Source: an uncultured Bacilli bacterium (GTDB taxonomy: Bacteria; Bacillota_I; Bacilli_A; RF39; UBA660). Taken from it: a stretch of DNA of 6,091 nucleotides. The notes under the pieces were generated by a model. It had not been told where the DNA came from. It was given only the letters and a program-made list of their open reading frames with translations, and ran no database searches. The position numbers and the translations under genes were made by a program. Every line of letters starts with the position of its first letter. Position 1 is the stretch's first letter. The stretch lies in contig CAKOIY010000025.1 in the NCBI GenBank assembly GCA_934087515.1, positions 1 to 6,091 on the forward strand, written 5' to 3'. Shown in pieces: positions 4,880 to 6,091 of the stretch.

Positions 4880-5308
4880 ATGAAGAATAAAAATGAAATT
4901 CAATTATCAACAAAAAGAAAAGGAAATATAAAGAGATTAGAAGAACTTAAAAAGAGAAGAGAAAGCTTTAGTAAGGATAAAGATGAATATGATAGTTTAA
5001 ATGCAATTCAAAAGAGAATATTGGCTTTATATGGTTGTGTTGTAGTAGATGTTATGTTAACACGTGAATATAAGGAAAAGATTTTAGAACAAATTAAAAA
5101 TTGTAAGACTGCTAGTAAAGCTGTTGAATTAAGAACTAAGTTACTTGCTATTAAGGAGTATGAAAAAGAAGAAATAGTAAAAGAATTTGGTAAAAATGAT
5201 GTAATAAAAGATGAAAATGGTAATATTGATCTTGACTTATATGATTCTTTATTAGAAATTGATATGAATTGTTCTGATGAAAATAAAAAGAGTAAAAAAA
5301 CAAGATAA
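4880..5308 (+). CDS. Small charged helical protein of unknown function, 142 residues
   Basis: I do not recognise this family. The start is the ATG at 4880, 11 bases after GGGAGG (4863-4868); the frame is open further upstream, but that part holds the promoter. The protein is lysine- and glutamate-rich, with no signal peptide or membrane helix. Residues 14-36 are strongly basic (KRKGNIKRLEELKKRRESFSK). Residues 41-104 look like a bundle of amphipathic helices, with a short hydrophobic core (ALYGCVVVDVML, 49-60). The tail after 105 is acidic and ends with a lysine-rich stretch. No enzyme motif is visible. It is the first gene of a unit with the 167-residue gene downstream, which has similar composition. 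A role in binding nucleic acid or a protein partner is possible from the charge alone and is speculation. Confidence 0.8.
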   Translation: MKNKNEIQLSTKRKGNIKRLEELKKRRESFSKDKDEYDSLNAIQKRILALYGCVVVDVMLTREYKEKILEQIKNCKTASKAVELRTKLLAIKEYEKEEIVKEFGKNDVIKDENGNIDLDLYDSLLEIDMNCSDENKKSKKTR

Positions 5309-5313
5309 GTAGT

Positions 5314-5382
5314 ATGAATGATAATATTTTAAATACTTGTTTTAAAGAATTTATAATAGATAAATGTGGTACTAGTAAGTAG
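5314..5382 (+). CDS. Possible 22-codon ORF between the two unknown genes
   Basis: An ATG five bases after the previous stop opens 22 codons (MNDNILNTCFKEFIIDKCGTSK). Its stop (TAG 5380-5382) overlaps the AGGAGG of the next gene. The placement fits translational coupling: ribosomes ending here would stop on the next binding site. No ribosome binding site of its own is visible, so it would depend on reinitiation after the upstream stop. It may equally be chance. Confidence 0.3.
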   Translation: MNDNILNTCFKEFIIDKCGTSK

Positions 5383-5392
5383 GAGGTATAGT

Positions 5393-5896
5393 ATGATTAT
5401 ATTGGGAAAAGTAAATAAGAATAAAGCTAGAGAAAAAGATAAAGATGGTTTAGAAATGCTTACTAAAAAGTGTCAACCTTATGAATCTAAAGAAGAACTA
5501 TTTAAACAAGAAAAAGCTCCTAAAGTTAAAGAAGTTGTAAGTCCTAAAAAACAAATAATTGATACCAAAAAAGAATGCGTTTCTGACAATAATGAAGTGT
5601 ATGATTTATTTGTTAGAAAAGGAGAACTTTTAAGACAAAGCGAAAATAAAGTAGAGGAGTTTCGCTCAAATATATATAGTGATGGTAAAGAAGAAATTTC
5701 TAAGGAGAGAGTAAAGAAGATATCAAAGATTTATTCAGATATGGAAAAGTTAGGGCTTGGAAGTAGTGATATTTTAAAAGTTATTAGACAATGTTTAACT
5801 TTAGATGATATGTTTAGTTTAACTGAATGTGCTTATATTGATGAAGAGTACGGAGAAGAAGAAGCTTATAAATATTTAGGTAAAACTAGAAGATAA
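5393..5896 (+). CDS. Lysine/glutamate-rich protein of unknown function, 167 residues
   Basis: The family is not recognised. The ATG at 5393 is 6 bases after AGGAGG (5381-5386). The frame extends upstream to a GTG at 5366, but that would include the binding site, so the shorter form is chosen. Residues 1-65 are basic and low in complexity (many Lys, Glu and Pro) and probably disordered. Residues 66-147 appear folded and helical, with VYDLFVRKGELL, a KKISKIYSDMEKLGLGSSDILKVIRQCL stretch broken by a glycine turn, and TLDDMFSLTECAY. The end is acidic (IDEEYGEEEAYKYLGKTRR). There is no membrane segment. A linker plus helical domain suits an adaptor or DNA/protein-binding role, but nothing specific is seen. 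It is cotranscribed with the 142-residue gene and followed by a good terminator. Confidence 0.8.
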   Translation: MIILGKVNKNKAREKDKDGLEMLTKKCQPYESKEELFKQEKAPKVKEVVSPKKQIIDTKKECVSDNNEVYDLFVRKGELLRQSENKVEEFRSNIYSDGKEEISKERVKKISKIYSDMEKLGLGSSDILKVIRQCLTLDDMFSLTECAYIDEEYGEEEAYKYLGKTRR

Positions 5897-5932
5897 TTAC
5901 TTAAGGGTGATTGTCTTTATTAAAATTAGATT

Positions 5933-5958
5933 AAACTGCTTGAAAAAGTGGTTTTTTT
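5933..5958 (+). terminator. Terminator of the unknown two-gene operon
   Basis: AAACTGCTT (5933-5941) pairs with AAGTGGTTT (5946-5954) over nine pairs, two of them G-T, closed by a GAAA tetraloop. T-residues continue to 5958. Confidence 0.88.
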
Positions 5959-5968
5959 GTTATAGAAT
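5940..5968 (+). promoter_or_regulatory. Candidate promoter of the poly-G gene, nested in the terminator
   Basis: TTGAAA (5940-5945) covers the loop of the terminator, and TAGAAT (5963-5968) lies exactly 17 bases on. Transcription would begin near 5975, about 30 bases before the ATG at 6004. The nesting may be accidental, but no better-spaced promoter is seen nearby. Confidence 0.5.
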
Positions 5969-6003
5969 AAATATATAAATAATACTAAGGAGGACGTAAA
6001 AGT

Positions 6004-6091
6004 ATGAAAAAAGAACAAAATCAAGATAGCAAACATTCGTTCGGGGGGGGGGTCATTTTATAACCTATTAAATAAAGATATAAAAGAATTA
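6004..6091 (+). CDS. 5' end of a probable phase-variable gene, out of frame as read (partial)
   Basis: AAGGAGG (5987-5993) stands 10 bases before the ATG at 6004, so translation should start well. The product begins MKKEQNQDSKHSF and then enters a run of ten G (6043-6052). As written, the frame reads Gly-Gly-Gly-Val-Ile-Leu and stops at TAA 6061-6063 after 19 codons. With one G fewer it reads Gly-Gly-Gly-Ser-Phe-Tyr-Asn-Leu-Leu-Asn-Lys-Asp-Ile-Lys-Glu-Leu and stays open to the window end. With one more it stops within a few codons (TAA at 6069-6071 in present numbering). In the present frame that matches the downstream coding part there is no ATG, GTG or TTG before the tract, because TGA at 6005 closes it. 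The gene is therefore OFF as read. The 29 residues are too few to name the product. The hydrophilic N-terminus shows no signal peptide. Confidence 0.7.
6043..6052 (+). repeat. Homopolymeric G10 tract (simple sequence repeat)
   Basis: Ten consecutive G residues occur in DNA whose next-longest G run is five (408-413 region). Its position 13 codons after the start codon fits a slipped-strand mispairing switch. Confidence 0.95.

Noticed and set aside
5204..5242. EF-hand-like loop DENGNIDLD in the 142-residue protein
   Set aside because: The first ligand position is not acidic and the twelfth position is not Glu, so the calcium-binding pattern is incomplete.
5352..5357. TATAAT as an internal promoter before the 167-residue gene
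   Set aside because: No -35-like sequence lies at 16-18 bases upstream; one good box alone is expected by chance in this AT-rich DNA.
5366..5392. GTG start extending the 167-residue protein by nine residues
   Set aside because: The added codons contain the AGGAGG binding site for the ATG at 5393.
1..6091. CRISPR array, insertion sequence, tRNA or rRNA genes
   Set aside because: No regularly spaced repeats, transposase-like frames, terminal inverted repeats or cloverleaf sequences were seen on either strand.

Overview
This window looks like a piece of a very AT-rich Bacillota (Bacilli-type) chromosome. Likely sources are the gut lineages near Mollicutes/RF39 or Erysipelotrichia. The reasons are the low G+C, the strong AGGAGG-type ribosome binding sites, a B. 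subtilis-like LexA, a glycine T-box leader, and a SirA-like gene next to a YneF gene, as in B. subtilis (lexA ... sirA-yneF). The first gene fragment resembles glycine-rich surface domains that I associate with such gut bacteria. Tryptophan is encoded by TGG, and TGA is not needed to read through any gene, so the standard bacterial code (11) applies. The lineage assignment is inference.

Layout. 1-285: C-terminal end of a glycine/threonine-rich, probably exported protein. 423-854: a 143-residue protein of unknown function behind a near-consensus promoter. 892-1509 (minus): lexA, convergent with the previous gene across a shared terminator, with two AAAC-N4-GTTT boxes over its promoter. 1650-1767: a compact T-box leader for glycyl-tRNA synthetase (glyS, 1795-3153). 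3217-3651: a SirA-like DnaA inhibitor with no clear promoter of its own. 3776-3988: the small membrane protein YneF. 4012-4728 (minus): a six-helix transporter of the VUT/YhhQ (queuosine precursor) family with an unusual lysine/threonine-rich tail. 4880-5308 and 5393-5896: two small charged proteins of unknown function in one transcription unit, with a possible 22-codon ORF between them. From 6004: the start of another gene.

The most striking signal is at the right end. A run of ten G residues (6043-6052) sits 13 codons into a gene with an excellent ribosome binding site. With ten Gs the frame stops at once (TAA at 6061). With nine, or any multiple of three, it stays open to the end of the window. 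A G10 tract in DNA this AT-rich, placed at the start of a gene where one-base slippage switches it on or off, is the classic design of a phase-variable (contingency) locus. As read here it is in the OFF state.

The other genes are mostly housekeeping and stress control: SOS repression (lexA), amino-acid-responsive aminoacylation (T-box-glyS), possible control of replication initiation (SirA-like), and modified-nucleoside salvage (VUT transporter). The gene order suggests that sirA may be transcribed from the glycine T-box promoter by readthrough.
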